From CAJQQY01 sp964564545 (GTDB lineage Bacteria; Bacteroidota; Bacteroidia; Chitinophagales; Saprospiraceae), in assembly GCA_964564545.1 (NCBI GenBank), contig CAZMBP010000153.1, forward strand, positions 19,178 through 83,177: a stretch of 64,000 bases of DNA. The letters run 5' to 3'. Below, piece after piece: positions 24,148-33,892 of this stretch; the first letter of the stretch is position 1; each line of letters begins with the position of its first letter. A model generated the notes under the pieces. That model ran no database searches. It worked only from the letters and a program-made list of their open reading frames with translations, and was not told the origin of the DNA. A program made the translations under genes and the position numbers.

Positions 24148-25860
24148 ATGAAATCGACACAACGATTTTTCAAACTTTTAGAACTAGACCGTAAAGACAT
24201 AAGCTACATATATTTGTATGCTATCTTTGCTGGGATTATTACGCTTTCTTTGCCACTTGGTATCCAAGCGATTATCAACTTGATGGTAGGCGGTGAAGTT
24301 TCCTCTTCACTTTATTTACTCATCGGAATTATTACTGCGGGTATTGCTTTTAATGGATTCTTGACGATCATGCAATTGACGGTGACGGAGACCTTACAAA
24401 GAAGAATTTTTACTCGCTCCGCATTTGAGTTTGCTTGGCGTGTACCTCGTCTCAAAATAGAAGCACTCACCGGAATTTATCCACCTGAATTGGTCAATCG
24501 TTTCTTTGATACGGTTACCCTTCAGAAGGGAATTCCTAAAATTTTAATTGACTTTTCTACCGCAGTATTACAAATCATTTTTGGTTTGATACTACTTTCA
24601 TTATATCATCCATTTTTCATTTTCTTCGGGCTACTCTTACTTTTGATTTTGTTATCCATATTTAGATTTACAGGTAGTAAAGGATTAAAAACTAGCTTAA
24701 AAGAAAGTAAATACAAATACCAAGTAGCACATTGGTTGGAAGAGTTAGGAAGAGCGATGAATATTTTTAAACTATCTGGAGCATCTAATTTGCCAATGCG
24801 TCGGACTGACCAATTAGTAACTAGTTATCTCGACGCTCGAAAAAAACACTTCAAAATTTTACTAGTCCAGTATGGAAGTGTGGTATTATTCAAGACATTG
24901 ATAACCGCGACTTTACTTTTACTAGGAAGTATCTTGGTAATCAGAAATCAAATTAGCATTGGACAATTCGTTGCAGCAGAAATCATTGTGATTTTGATTA
25001 TGAATTCTGCGGAAAAACTCATTTTGAGTATGGATAATATTTATGATGTGTTGACAGGTTTGGAAAAAATTGGATACGTAACAGATTTGCCTTTGGAGCA
25101 AACGGATGGGATAAAGTTAGAAAAGGTCGAAGGTCAAGGTTCTGGAATTGAAATAGAAATGGATGATTTGTTTTTCCAATATGAGGATTCCAACCGACCT
25201 ACACTAAATAATGTTTCACTAAAAATTAAGCCAGGAGAAAAAGTATGTATTGCTGGATTTAATGGATCAGGAAAGTCCACATTGACTAAATTGATCGGTG
25301 GCTTGTATACTAGTTATGAAGGAATGATCACGTTCAATAGTATTCCTCTAAAAAGAATTAATCTTGATAGTTTAAGACAAGAGATCGGAACATTGAGTAG
25401 TCAAGATGAAATATTTAATTCAAGTATTATTGAAAATATCAATCTAGGAAATGATGAAATTCCTTTTCAAAAAGTAATTCAAACAGCAAAAGAGATTGGT
25501 TTACACGAATATATTAATCGACTACCTGATGGTTATCAGACGGAGTTACTAGCCAATGGAGTTAACGTTCCACGAAGTGTGAGAACCAAAATTATTCTTG
25601 CTAGAACATTAATTTTTCAGCCTGAAATTTTATTGTTAGATAATTTTATGCCTCGATTAGAGCGCAAAGAAAAACAACTAATAATTAATTATTTAACTGA
25701 AGAAAGAAAGCATTGGACTTTAATAGGGATTTCTAATAATCCAAAATTTGCAGAAAAATGTGATCGTGTAATTATTCTCCAAAATGGAGAAATTATTGAA
25801 AATGCGCCTTTTTCTGAAATCAAAACTAATCTTTTGGTAAAAGAAATCTTTAAAATCTAA
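24148..25860 (+). CDS. ABC exporter of the type I secretion class with degenerate ATPase domain
   Basis: 570 residues. The membrane domain (20-305) has about six spans and no N-terminal C39 peptidase. The nucleotide-binding domain (333-570) has an intact Walker A, GFNGSGKST (370-378), and a Q-loop (Q419). Other catalytic parts are lost: the LSGGQ signature reads NVPRSVR (473-479), Walker B EILLLD (493-498) is followed by N499 in place of the catalytic Glu, and the switch His is replaced by Asn (near 530). ATP binding seems likely but hydrolysis doubtful, as in the degenerate halves of heterodimeric exporters. The HlyD and TolC genes follow at once. Confidence 0.88.
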   Translation: MKSTQRFFKLLELDRKDISYIYLYAIFAGIITLSLPLGIQAIINLMVGGEVSSSLYLLIGIITAGIAFNGFLTIMQLTVTETLQRRIFTRSAFEFAWRVPRLKIEALTGIYPPELVNRFFDTVTLQKGIPKILIDFSTAVLQIIFGLILLSLYHPFFIFFGLLLLLILLSIFRFTGSKGLKTSLKESKYKYQVAHWLEELGRAMNIFKLSGASNLPMRRTDQLVTSYLDARKKHFKILLVQYGSVVLFKTLITATLLLLGSILVIRNQISIGQFVAAEIIVILIMNSAEKLILSMDNIYDVLTGLEKIGYVTDLPLEQTDGIKLEKVEGQGSGIEIEMDDLFFQYEDSNRPTLNNVSLKIKPGEKVCIAGFNGSGKSTLTKLIGGLYTSYEGMITFNSIPLKRINLDSLRQEIGTLSSQDEIFNSSIIENINLGNDEIPFQKVIQTAKEIGLHEYINRLPDGYQTELLANGVNVPRSVRTKIILARTLIFQPEILLLDNFMPRLERKEKQLIINYLTEERKHWTLIGISNNPKFAEKCDRVIILQNGEIIENAPFSEIKTNLLVKEIFKI

Positions 25861-25917
25861 GAGACTATTTTGAAATAGGTGCTAAAAAAATTGAGAGAAA
25901 AATAAAGACACAATACG

Positions 25918-27294
25918 ATGTTAAATATATCAAATAATTCTATTTTAAATAAAGTCAAGACAGAAGAGATGGCTTGCTTCCAAAGGAACGAGCTGCCGAA
26001 GTCCAACCGAATGTTTGCCATTTGGTTGGTTGGATTGTTATTGGTAATTATTGTTATTTTCTTTTTACCATGGACTCAAAATATCCAGATGAAAGGAAAA
26101 GTAACAACTCTTTTACCTAGTCAACGACCACAAGATGTGAACTCAGCAATCGCAGGAAGAATCGAAAAGTGGTATGTCAGAGAAGGGGAATTGGTCGAAG
26201 CAGGTGATACTATTATTTTCTTATCTGAGGTAAAACCAGAATATCTTGATCCCCAATTATTAGAAAGAGCTTCTAACCAAATTACAGCAAAAGAAGGCTC
26301 TAGAAATAGCTACCAACAAAAAGCGAATGCATTGGATAACCAAATTGAGGCATTACGATTAGAGTTGAAATTCAAAAAGCAGCAATTGGAAAATAAGATT
26401 CAGCAGGCTCAATTCAAACAGCAAAGCCAAGAAGCAGAAGTGAGTCAGGTGCAAGTGGATGCAGATATTGCGGAATTTCAATATCGTCGAACAGATACTC
26501 TGTTCCAAAAAGGAATTAAATCGCTGAGTGCTCTGGAGGAGAAGAGAATGAAAATGCAAGCAACCAAGGCTAAATTGATCACCTCTAAAAATAAATTGCA
26601 AGAAAGTGGAAATGATTTGAGGATTGCACAACTGGCTTTGGAAACTATCGACAATGAATATAACAATAAAATTGCAAAAGCTCAATCAGATAGGTTCTCT
26701 ACGCTTTCGTCTCAGTTTGAGGCAGAAGGAACGATCAATAAATTGAAAAATCAATATGCAAATTATGATCGACGAAATAATCTTTATTATGTCATTGCTC
26801 CTCAGTCTGGCTATATCACTAAAACCATGAAATCAGGAATAGGCGAGATGATCAAAGAGGGCGATAAGATTGTGACTATTGTTCCGTTCAATCGAGAGTT
26901 GGCAGTAGAAATGTATGTTCGTCCAATGGATTTGCCATTAATGGATATCGGTCAGGAAGTGCGTTTAGTTTTCGATGGATGGCAAGCATTTATTATTTCA
27001 GGATGGGCTGATTTCTCATTTGGAACATATAGTGGAGATGTGATTGCAATCGATAATATTCCGAATGATAATAGTATGTATCGGATTTTGATAAAATCAA
27101 ATCAACCAGATTTGCCATTTCCTGACCTGCTTCGAGTAGGAGCAGGTGCGCAAGGAATTGCCTTGCTCAATGATGTTCCTGTTTGGTATGAACTATGGCG
27201 GCAGTTGAATGGATTTCCTCCAGATTTTTACGAAAATGATATTAAGAAAAATGATCCTAAATTCAAGCCGCCAGTAAAATCTGTAGCGAAGTAA
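25918..27294 (+). CDS. HlyD-family membrane fusion protein
   Basis: 458 residues with one membrane span at about 33-50. A biotinyl-lipoyl half (MKGKVTTLLPSQRPQDVNSAIAGRIEKWYVREGELVEAGDTIIFLSE) precedes a long coiled coil (about 120-290) rich in Gln, Glu and Lys. The second lipoyl half (VIAPQSGYITKTMKSGIGEMIKEGDKIVTIVP) and a beta-barrel domain follow. It is the periplasmic adaptor that links the ABC protein at 24148 to the TolC protein at 27393. Same strand, 57 bases after the ABC gene. Confidence 0.92.
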   Translation: MLNISNNSILNKVKTEEMACFQRNELPKSNRMFAIWLVGLLLVIIVIFFLPWTQNIQMKGKVTTLLPSQRPQDVNSAIAGRIEKWYVREGELVEAGDTIIFLSEVKPEYLDPQLLERASNQITAKEGSRNSYQQKANALDNQIEALRLELKFKKQQLENKIQQAQFKQQSQEAEVSQVQVDADIAEFQYRRTDTLFQKGIKSLSALEEKRMKMQATKAKLITSKNKLQESGNDLRIAQLALETIDNEYNNKIAKAQSDRFSTLSSQFEAEGTINKLKNQYANYDRRNNLYYVIAPQSGYITKTMKSGIGEMIKEGDKIVTIVPFNRELAVEMYVRPMDLPLMDIGQEVRLVFDGWQAFIISGWADFSFGTYSGDVIAIDNIPNDNSMYRILIKSNQPDLPFPDLLRVGAGAQGIALLNDVPVWYELWRQLNGFPPDFYENDIKKNDPKFKPPVKSVAK

Positions 27295-27392
27295 TTAATA
27301 TTTAACAATCGAATAAATTGTTCTTAGACAAAATATCTAGTCAAACTAAAAAGATAAAATTCATCTAAGGATAAAAATAATTATAAAAAAAC

Positions 27393-28808
27393 GTGATTAG
27401 AATAATCTTTTTTCTATTAATATCAGTTCCCTTGTGTGGTCAACAGATCGATTCAACTCAAGTGTTTTCATTAGAAAAATATTTGACCTGGGTACGTGCT
27501 TATCATCCCGTGGTGCAGCAAGCCAACTTGTTGGAAAATAAAGCTGATGCAAGTTTATTGGAAGCGCGAGGTATTTTTGATCCAAAGTGGTTTGGAGATT
27601 ATGAGGATAAATCTTTTGATCAAAAAAATTATTTTCGAATAGGAGAGGCAGGTCTGAAAATTCCAACATGGTTTGGGGTTGATGTAAAAATGGCGTACCT
27701 CTGGTCCAATGGTCAGTTTTTAAATCCTGAAGGAAATTTACCTTCCAATGGACAAGCCGTCGTTGGTATAGAAGTGCCACTTTTGCAAGGGTTGACTTTT
27801 GATCAAAGAAGAGCACAAGTACAACAAGCTAGATTATTACAAGATGGAAATGAAGCAACAAGAAGAACGATTGTCAATGACTTATTTTTAAAAGCAATTG
27901 AAACTTATTGGAAATGGGCTTATCAAAATCAGATCCTACAGGTTTATGAAAATTCTTTAAACTTAGCTCAGGATCGATTTCAATTAGTCAAAGCAAGTTT
28001 TGAGCAAGGAGACAAACCTGCGATTGATACTTTAGAGTCATTGATTCAAATTCAAAATAGACAAATACAGTATACTCAAGCTCAAGTTGATTTTCGAAAT
28101 GCGACTTTGGCATTATCTAATTTTTTATGGTTCGAGAATTTGACTCCATTAGAAGTTTCGGAAAATTTACGTCCAGAAGGATTAGAGGCTGATTGGAGTT
28201 TTTTGGAGGACAAACCTAATCCAGAATTTATGAGAGCTATTGCAGATTCACATCCTGAATTGCAAAGTATTTTAATTAAACAACAACAGCTGGATATCAA
28301 AGAGAGACTCAAACGAGAACAATTCAAGCCTAACCTTCGACTCAATTATAATTTTTTAGGGAACGGGGTAGATTTGACACATAATAATTCTGACGAGACT
28401 GTGGTCAATAATTTAGTGACTGAAAATTATAAATGGGGAGTGAGTTTTAGTTATCCACTTATGTTAAGAAAAGAGAGAGGAGGTTTAGAATTGGTAAGAA
28501 TTGAACAGTTGGAAAATCAATATAAACTAGGGGAGAAGCAGTTGAAAATTTCCAATAAGATCAATGCAATCTATCAGCAATTAGAAACTACTTTTGGACA
28601 AATCAATACACTCGAAAGTATGGTGCAAAATTATTCCACTTTGCTTGATGCTGAATTTGAGAAATTTAGGATAGGGGAAAGTTCAATTTTTTTACTTAAT
28701 AGTCGAGAGCAAAAATTGATTGAAGCTCAAATGAAATTGAATAAACTCCAATCAGAGTTTCAAAAATTGAGATGGAAATTACGTGGTGCGAAAGGACAAC
28801 TTCAATAA
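27393..28808 (+). CDS. TolC-family outer membrane efflux protein
   Basis: 471 residues, GTG start, with signal peptide MIRIIFFLLISVPLCGQQ. Two repeats of the long helical hairpin of OEP proteins are visible: ATRRTIVNDLFLKAIETYWKWAYQNQILQ...AQDRFQLVKASFEQGDKPAIDTLESLIQIQNRQ, and near the C-terminus NKINAIYQQLETTFGQINTLESMVQ...KFRIGESSIFLLNSREQKLIEAQ. It would form the outer-membrane channel of the ABC/HlyD exporter. It ends the operon at a perfect terminator. Confidence 0.93.
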   Translation: MIRIIFFLLISVPLCGQQIDSTQVFSLEKYLTWVRAYHPVVQQANLLENKADASLLEARGIFDPKWFGDYEDKSFDQKNYFRIGEAGLKIPTWFGVDVKMAYLWSNGQFLNPEGNLPSNGQAVVGIEVPLLQGLTFDQRRAQVQQARLLQDGNEATRRTIVNDLFLKAIETYWKWAYQNQILQVYENSLNLAQDRFQLVKASFEQGDKPAIDTLESLIQIQNRQIQYTQAQVDFRNATLALSNFLWFENLTPLEVSENLRPEGLEADWSFLEDKPNPEFMRAIADSHPELQSILIKQQQLDIKERLKREQFKPNLRLNYNFLGNGVDLTHNNSDETVVNNLVTENYKWGVSFSYPLMLRKERGGLELVRIEQLENQYKLGEKQLKISNKINAIYQQLETTFGQINTLESMVQNYSTLLDAEFEKFRIGESSIFLLNSREQKLIEAQMKLNKLQSEFQKLRWKLRGAKGQLQ

Positions 28809-28833
28809 GAGTTATTCAAAATAAGATTATATT

Positions 28834-28877
28834 TAGTCCTTCTAGATTTTATAAAATCTAGAAGGACTATTTTTTTA
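28834..28877 (+). terminator. Perfect palindromic terminator after the tolC-like gene
   Basis: Bases 28834-28869 are a perfect 36-bp palindrome (half-site TAGTCCTTCTAGATTTTA), followed by seven Ts. It closes the ABC/HlyD/TolC operon. Confidence 0.92.
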
Positions 28878-28894
28878 TAGAAAAAATTATCGAC

Positions 28895-30073
28895 ATGTTT
28901 TTAGCTGCAGTCAACCCAAATCTTTATGCCTTCGTCATTCTAGGAATTATCATTGTCCTATTGGGTAGTATTTTGCGCTATTTTAAACAACCATATATTG
29001 TCGCTTATATTCTGGCCGGTATTTTTTTGGGAGATTTTGGTTTCCAAGTTATCACCGACAAAGAACTCGTTACCATCATGGGAGATATTGGTTTAATTCT
29101 CCTTTTGTTTTTTATTGGAATGGAAATTAGTTTGCCAGATCTGGTGAAAAACTGGAAGGTAGCTACAATTGGAACTTTTATTCAAGTGTTAGGGAGCGTG
29201 TTTTTAGTTGGAGTTATTGGTTGGTTTTTGGGCTGGCAGTATAATCGGATTATTACCATAGGATTTGTAATAAGCTTGAGTAGTTCGGCGGTTATTATAA
29301 AATTATTACAAGACAATGGCGAGATAAAATCTTCAACTGGAAAAAATGTTTTAAGTATTTTGTTGATGCAAGATATTCTAATTGTACCGATGTTAATTGC
29401 TACAAATTATTTAGGAGGACATGTACCAAGTATGGAAGAAAGTATTCTTCAAGTAGTTGGTGGGGCTTTAATTATTGGAACTATCATTTGGATTTGGAGG
29501 AAAAAACATTTTGAAATTCCTTATAGTAAGCATGTAGAAAAGGATCATGAATTACAAGTTTTTGTGGCTTTAGTAATTTGTTTCGGGTGTGCCATTATTA
29601 CAGCATTTTTTGGATTATCAGCAGCTTTAGGAGCATTTGTCGGAGGGATGGTCATTCATGCTGCTCGTTCAACAGAGTGGTTTCATGATAGTTTGCATTC
29701 TTTGCGAGTGATGTTTGTGGCGTTGTTTTTTGTTTCCATTGGAATGTTGATTGATTTAAATTTTTTGATTGAAAACTGGGAAACAGTTGGCCTCGTTTTG
29801 TTGACGGTTTATTTGACTAATCATTTGATTAATACCTTAATGCTTCACTATTTTGGAAGGGACTGGGGGAATAGTATTTACGGAGGAGCATTGTTAGCAC
29901 AAGTTGGGGAGCTAGGTTTTGTGTTGGTAGCAAGTGCATTTGCCTCAAATATTATTTCGGATTTTACTTATCAGTTGACGATTATTGTGATTTCATTGAC
30001 GCTATTGATTAGTCCATTTTGGATTGCGATAACGAAGCGAATTATTGGGAGAGAAAGTAAACAAAATTCTTAG
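28895..30073 (+). CDS. CPA2-family cation:proton antiporter
   Basis: 392 residues and about 11-12 membrane segments throughout. GLILLLFFIGMEISLPDL, SLSSSAVIIKLLQDNGEIKS and LLMQDILIVPMLI match the KefB/RosB-type Na+/H+ or K+/H+ exchanger core, including the acidic residue in LMQDI. It stops without the TrkA-N regulatory domain found in KefB. It likely exchanges Na+ or K+ for protons in pH or osmotic control. It shares a strand with the 112-residue gene 8 bases downstream. Confidence 0.92.
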   Translation: MFLAAVNPNLYAFVILGIIIVLLGSILRYFKQPYIVAYILAGIFLGDFGFQVITDKELVTIMGDIGLILLLFFIGMEISLPDLVKNWKVATIGTFIQVLGSVFLVGVIGWFLGWQYNRIITIGFVISLSSSAVIIKLLQDNGEIKSSTGKNVLSILLMQDILIVPMLIATNYLGGHVPSMEESILQVVGGALIIGTIIWIWRKKHFEIPYSKHVEKDHELQVFVALVICFGCAIITAFFGLSAALGAFVGGMVIHAARSTEWFHDSLHSLRVMFVALFFVSIGMLIDLNFLIENWETVGLVLLTVYLTNHLINTLMLHYFGRDWGNSIYGGALLAQVGELGFVLVASAFASNIISDFTYQLTIIVISLTLLISPFWIAITKRIIGRESKQNS

Positions 30074-30081
30074 AATTAATT

Positions 30082-30420
30082 ATGGAAAGGAAAAAAGTAA
30101 TCGATGTATTAAGGCATGTTAATAAACTCTTGGTTGAAAAAAAGTATGATCAACTTTATGAAGAAAATTTTGATAAAGGGGGAAACTTTGAAGCTTTATG
30201 GCTTAATATTGAAGAATATGGGGGACAAATAACTTTGCCTCCAGAAAAGGCCTTAAATAATTCAGGATTTATGGAAATATATGATGAAGATAATGATGCC
30301 AGTATTGATTTTGATTTATGGATAGATGGGAAGGAAAGTGATTTGACTCTCTCTCTATATGTAATAAAAAAAGAAGATGATAGATATCAATTTAATATTG
30401 AGGATATTCATATTCAATAG
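30082..30420 (+). CDS. Uncharacterised small soluble protein, DUF7668-like
   Basis: 112 residues, acidic, without signal or membrane segment. The core EALWLNIEEYGGQITLPPEKALNNSGFMEIYDEDNDASIDFDLWIDGKESDLTLSLYVIKKED reminds me of the DUF7668 family (IPPxxAY...DFDLWTDxEKSDLTL), assigned from memory. Such proteins often occur as single genes beside toxin-immunity loci, but no toxin is visible here. The 8-base gap to the antiporter suggests cotranscription. Confidence 0.6.
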   Translation: MERKKVIDVLRHVNKLLVEKKYDQLYEENFDKGGNFEALWLNIEEYGGQITLPPEKALNNSGFMEIYDEDNDASIDFDLWIDGKESDLTLSLYVIKKEDDRYQFNIEDIHIQ

Positions 30421-30523
30421 GTTTTATTAAGTAAGAGAATTCCTGAAAAAAGAAGGGAAGGGGTTAGAGAGGAATTGGGGATTAGAGAAGTTAGTCGTTT
30501 AATTTTCCATGGAGGTTTTGTTA

Positions 30524-33475
30524 TTATTTTGGAAAAACTAAATGAACAATAGTTCCGCTATCTTCTTGGTCAGGAGCTAAATCTTTGATCGAGAAACTGA
30601 TTTTTTTATGATTAGCTGCATTGATTAAATCGATTCTCTTTCTATTCGCAGTAGTTGCAAATGATAAATGATTTTTCTTTCGCCGAGCTTTGATTTGAGC
30701 TGATTTTTTTAGTCCAATGCCATTGTCAGAGATAGTACTGTGCAATGCTTGATCTTTCAGAAAGAAATTAATTTCTAGCCTTTTTTTTCCTTTTTTATGA
30801 AGTAATCCGTGCTTGATAGCATTCTCAACATAAGGCTGAATAAGCAAAGGGGGAATTCTGATATTCTCTTGTTGTTGCTGGGTTAAATTAGTATGAATAT
30901 TGGTTGTGAAATCTTCTCCAAATCGAAGGGTTTCAATTTCTAAATACAAGGATAATAAATCAATTTCATCTGATAAACTGATGGTGTTTTTCCCAGAGGC
31001 ATTTAATATCATTCGCATCAAATCGGCGAACTTACCCAAATAAATATTCGATGCGCGGATATCATTCATTAAGATCAAGTCTTGAATAGAATTGAGTGTG
31101 TTGAAGATAAAATGAGGATTCATTTGAGCTTTTAAGGCTGTGATCTCTGATGTTTTTAACTTATTCTCCAACTGTAACCGCTGTGAAATAATGGATTCTC
31201 TTATTTTAAATATACTTACAATGATCAAAGCAACACTTATGATGCAGCCGAATAAAAACCAACTTGTCAGCCAAAAGGGATATTGAATAGAAAAGGAATA
31301 AACGAGTGTCGGGGATTCGGTTTGATTCTGGTCAATTGCTTTAACCAGAAATCTATAATCTCCAGGAGGTAGCGATTTATATTCCACTTTGTTATCTAGA
31401 AAATCATCGCTTGACCACTCATTTTTCCAACCTTCTAATTGATAGTGATAGGTAAGTTGTCCTCGATGCCGATGCCCCTTTACTAAATATTCGAAACTTA
31501 ATTCGTTCTGATTATAGTTAAATTGACCTTTCTGATCGAATGCTACATTTTTTCCATTAACCAGTATTTGATGCATGGCTAATGAGATATTATTTTTCTT
31601 TTTTTGGAATTTGTTAAGTGGAATCTTTTGGACTCCATTTTGGAAAACCATCCATGCAGTAGTATCATGAACTGCAAAGTCAATGATTAATTTAGAAAGC
31701 AATCCATCGGACTGAGTGAAATTATTGAAGCTTCTATTAACTATATCATATTGCTGCAAGCCCTCTTTGGAGATGAGATATAAAAGATTATCCTTTAGAA
31801 CTATTTTTAGAATATGATTGCTTAAAAGGCCATTTTGTTGATGGAGGTGCAATACTAAAGAGTCTTGATCGTAAACAAGAATTCCATGATTTCTAGTAGC
31901 TATCCAAGTTTTTTCATCTTCATAAAGAATTGATGTAGCTATGATAGATTGTTCATTGAAAGTAATGGATTTTATAGTGTCAGGTTGAATCACTTTTAAA
32001 CCTTTACTTGTTCCTGCCCATATGTATCTTCGGTTCGAATCCCAAGCTAAGGTGAAGGTACGTACAACTAAAAATGATATTAAGGTGGTGTCTATAAGCT
32101 TGGCATTTTTAAAAGTTCGGAGATATTGACTGAGAGGGTTGTTTAGTTTGTACTCCGTATTTATGTATTCAATACCTGAAAAAGTAGCAGTTAGATATTG
32201 ATCATCATCCAGTCGTATGATATCTTTTCCTTTGGAAAATAAGTCTACATTGGTCTTAGATTTGGCTTTGCTAAGATCGATCTTTTTTGAGCCAAAGATA
32301 AGTGCATCTTCCTCTTTGAGATAATGTAAAAAATTAATTTTTTCAGCACCTTCTTGAAATATGCTTACTTCTCCCTTTTCGATTTGATAAATGTTCCCAC
32401 TAATTCCACCTAGGTAAACCTTTCCATCTTGATCAATATCTATAGAAAGAATATCATCTTTGTTTAAAAGTGGATGATTCCTATAGTCGATAAAAGTTTG
32501 ATTTGGAATAACAATGATACCTTTGCCAAGCGTAGGTAACCACAAATTTCCTTCTACATCTTCTAAGTAGCATGAGATACGAAATCGAGGTAGTAGATTA
32601 ACTCCTTGGTAGTATGCATTCCCCTCATGATCAAAAACACGGGCTCCATTTCTCTCATTGGCTAACCAAATTCTATCGTTGGAAAGCAGGTAGGTATTCC
32701 ATCCGGTTTGGAGTGATTCAAAATTTTCAAAGCTGATAGCCTGCCATTGTCCTTCGTGCTCTTTAAAAATTTTAGGCATTCTCTGTCCATGAATAAGCAA
32801 TTGATTATTTCGGATTTCAAGGTTGAAAAAAAGTCGCATCTCCGAAGGTAAAATATCAAAGTCAGGTTTATTTTCAATAGTAAGATTACCATCTTTGTAG
32901 AAGAGTAATTGATTTTTTGAGGGATCAACTAATACCAGTTCATCTCGATTATTGGATGGAATATTTCTTACAGTTGTTTCTTTATCTTTTAATATTAATC
33001 GAATGTTTCCATCTCCATCTATTTCATAATAGTTAATTGTTCTAAAGATCAAACGATTACGGTTATCAAAATTGAATTCCATTTGGTTGGAAAATAGACT
33101 ATCTGGAATTTCCGCAAATAAGTGTAAGCTGTCATTTTGTATTCTAAAAAATTGCCCGACTAGGTTATTACAATAGATGGTACCTTTTCGATCTTTTTTT
33201 AATCCAAAGAGGGAATTGCTTTTTAATTGATTAGAGGTGTAGTGATGAAAAGTGTATCCATCATATCGTAAAAGACCTTGATTACTACTTAACCAAATAT
33301 CTCCTTTTTTATCTTGGGTAATTGAATATAAATCAATACCAGCACATTCTTTTTCTCCGATGAGATAGTACGAGGGTTGTTGTGCTTGTATCATAAATAC
33401 AAGTCCAAAGAAAAAATAGAATAGACTTAGAAGGGATCTCAATTTTATTCTCGAGGATGGATTGTCGAAGTACAT
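30524..33475 (-). CDS. LytS-type sensor histidine kinase with Reg_prop propeller
   Basis: The frame opens at 33700, but the first 75 residues are unlike a protein N-terminus. The ATG at 33475 gives a good signal sequence (LLSLFYFFFGLVFMIQAQQ) and 983 aa. Domains in order are a periplasmic two-propeller sensor made of Reg_prop repeats (GDIWLSSNQGLLRYDG; IWAGTSKGLKVI), Y_Y_Y (YHYQLEGWKNEW), a membrane span (FLFGCIISVALIIVSIF), and a His_kinase/HATPase module with QMNPHFIFNTLN (phospho-acceptor His near 788). It lies divergent from its likely partner, the LytTR regulator at 33893. Confidence 0.9.
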   Translation of the reverse strand: MYFDNPSSRIKLRSLLSLFYFFFGLVFMIQAQQPSYYLIGEKECAGIDLYSITQDKKGDIWLSSNQGLLRYDGYTFHHYTSNQLKSNSLFGLKKDRKGTIYCNNLVGQFFRIQNDSLHLFAEIPDSLFSNQMEFNFDNRNRLIFRTINYYEIDGDGNIRLILKDKETTVRNIPSNNRDELVLVDPSKNQLLFYKDGNLTIENKPDFDILPSEMRLFFNLEIRNNQLLIHGQRMPKIFKEHEGQWQAISFENFESLQTGWNTYLLSNDRIWLANERNGARVFDHEGNAYYQGVNLLPRFRISCYLEDVEGNLWLPTLGKGIIVIPNQTFIDYRNHPLLNKDDILSIDIDQDGKVYLGGISGNIYQIEKGEVSIFQEGAEKINFLHYLKEEDALIFGSKKIDLSKAKSKTNVDLFSKGKDIIRLDDDQYLTATFSGIEYINTEYKLNNPLSQYLRTFKNAKLIDTTLISFLVVRTFTLAWDSNRRYIWAGTSKGLKVIQPDTIKSITFNEQSIIATSILYEDEKTWIATRNHGILVYDQDSLVLHLHQQNGLLSNHILKIVLKDNLLYLISKEGLQQYDIVNRSFNNFTQSDGLLSKLIIDFAVHDTTAWMVFQNGVQKIPLNKFQKKKNNISLAMHQILVNGKNVAFDQKGQFNYNQNELSFEYLVKGHRHRGQLTYHYQLEGWKNEWSSDDFLDNKVEYKSLPPGDYRFLVKAIDQNQTESPTLVYSFSIQYPFWLTSWFLFGCIISVALIIVSIFKIRESIISQRLQLENKLKTSEITALKAQMNPHFIFNTLNSIQDLILMNDIRASNIYLGKFADLMRMILNASGKNTISLSDEIDLLSLYLEIETLRFGEDFTTNIHTNLTQQQQENIRIPPLLIQPYVENAIKHGLLHKKGKKRLEINFFLKDQALHSTISDNGIGLKKSAQIKARRKKNHLSFATTANRKRIDLINAANHKKISFSIKDLAPDQEDSGTIVHLVFPK

Positions 33476-33892
33476 GATTTGGAAAAGTGAGTAATAGATT
33501 TTTTTTAACAAGGTACAGAAATACTTAATGGTAAAACAAATTTCAAAAGATGTGATTTTGTATTTCAAAGGATAAATTTTAGAATAGATGCTTTGGAATA
33601 ATTTTATTTGAAAATTTTTGATTACCAAGTGAAAATAAATAAAATTACAATTCGTGAATTTCATTTGACATTTGGTGAATTTGTTGTTGGAGTTGATCAA
33701 ATTTTTATCGAATTTTTCGTCAAATTAAATTTTGAAAATGGCTCAAGGGAAACATAAAATCATCTTTGGTAACAGCTTTAATACGTAATTTAGCCATTCA
33801 AAATACTATTGATTTATAAAAAAATCCTGAAAGCATTAATCACGTTCCTAAATACTTATTTTGTAATAATACTACTTTAACGACTAGGAAAT
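33476..33892. other. 417-bp divergent region between the kinase and regulator genes
   Basis: Contains the promoters of the two-component pair. I see AT-rich DNA, with no gene and no strong inverted repeat. The upstream part of the minus-strand frame (33476-33700) is open but does not look coding. Confidence 0.4.

Noticed and set aside
26359..26685. 108-codon minus-strand frame in the HlyD gene
   Set aside because: Lies opposite the coiled-coil part of HlyD; a shadow of Gln/Lys-rich codons.
30421..30523. Purine-rich stretch after the DUF7668-like gene as a possible terminator
   Set aside because: No stem-loop with a T-run could be drawn.
33476..33700. N-terminal 75-codon extension of the sensor kinase frame
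   Set aside because: Composition is basic and aromatic with no domain pattern, and a good signal peptide starts at the ATG at 33475.
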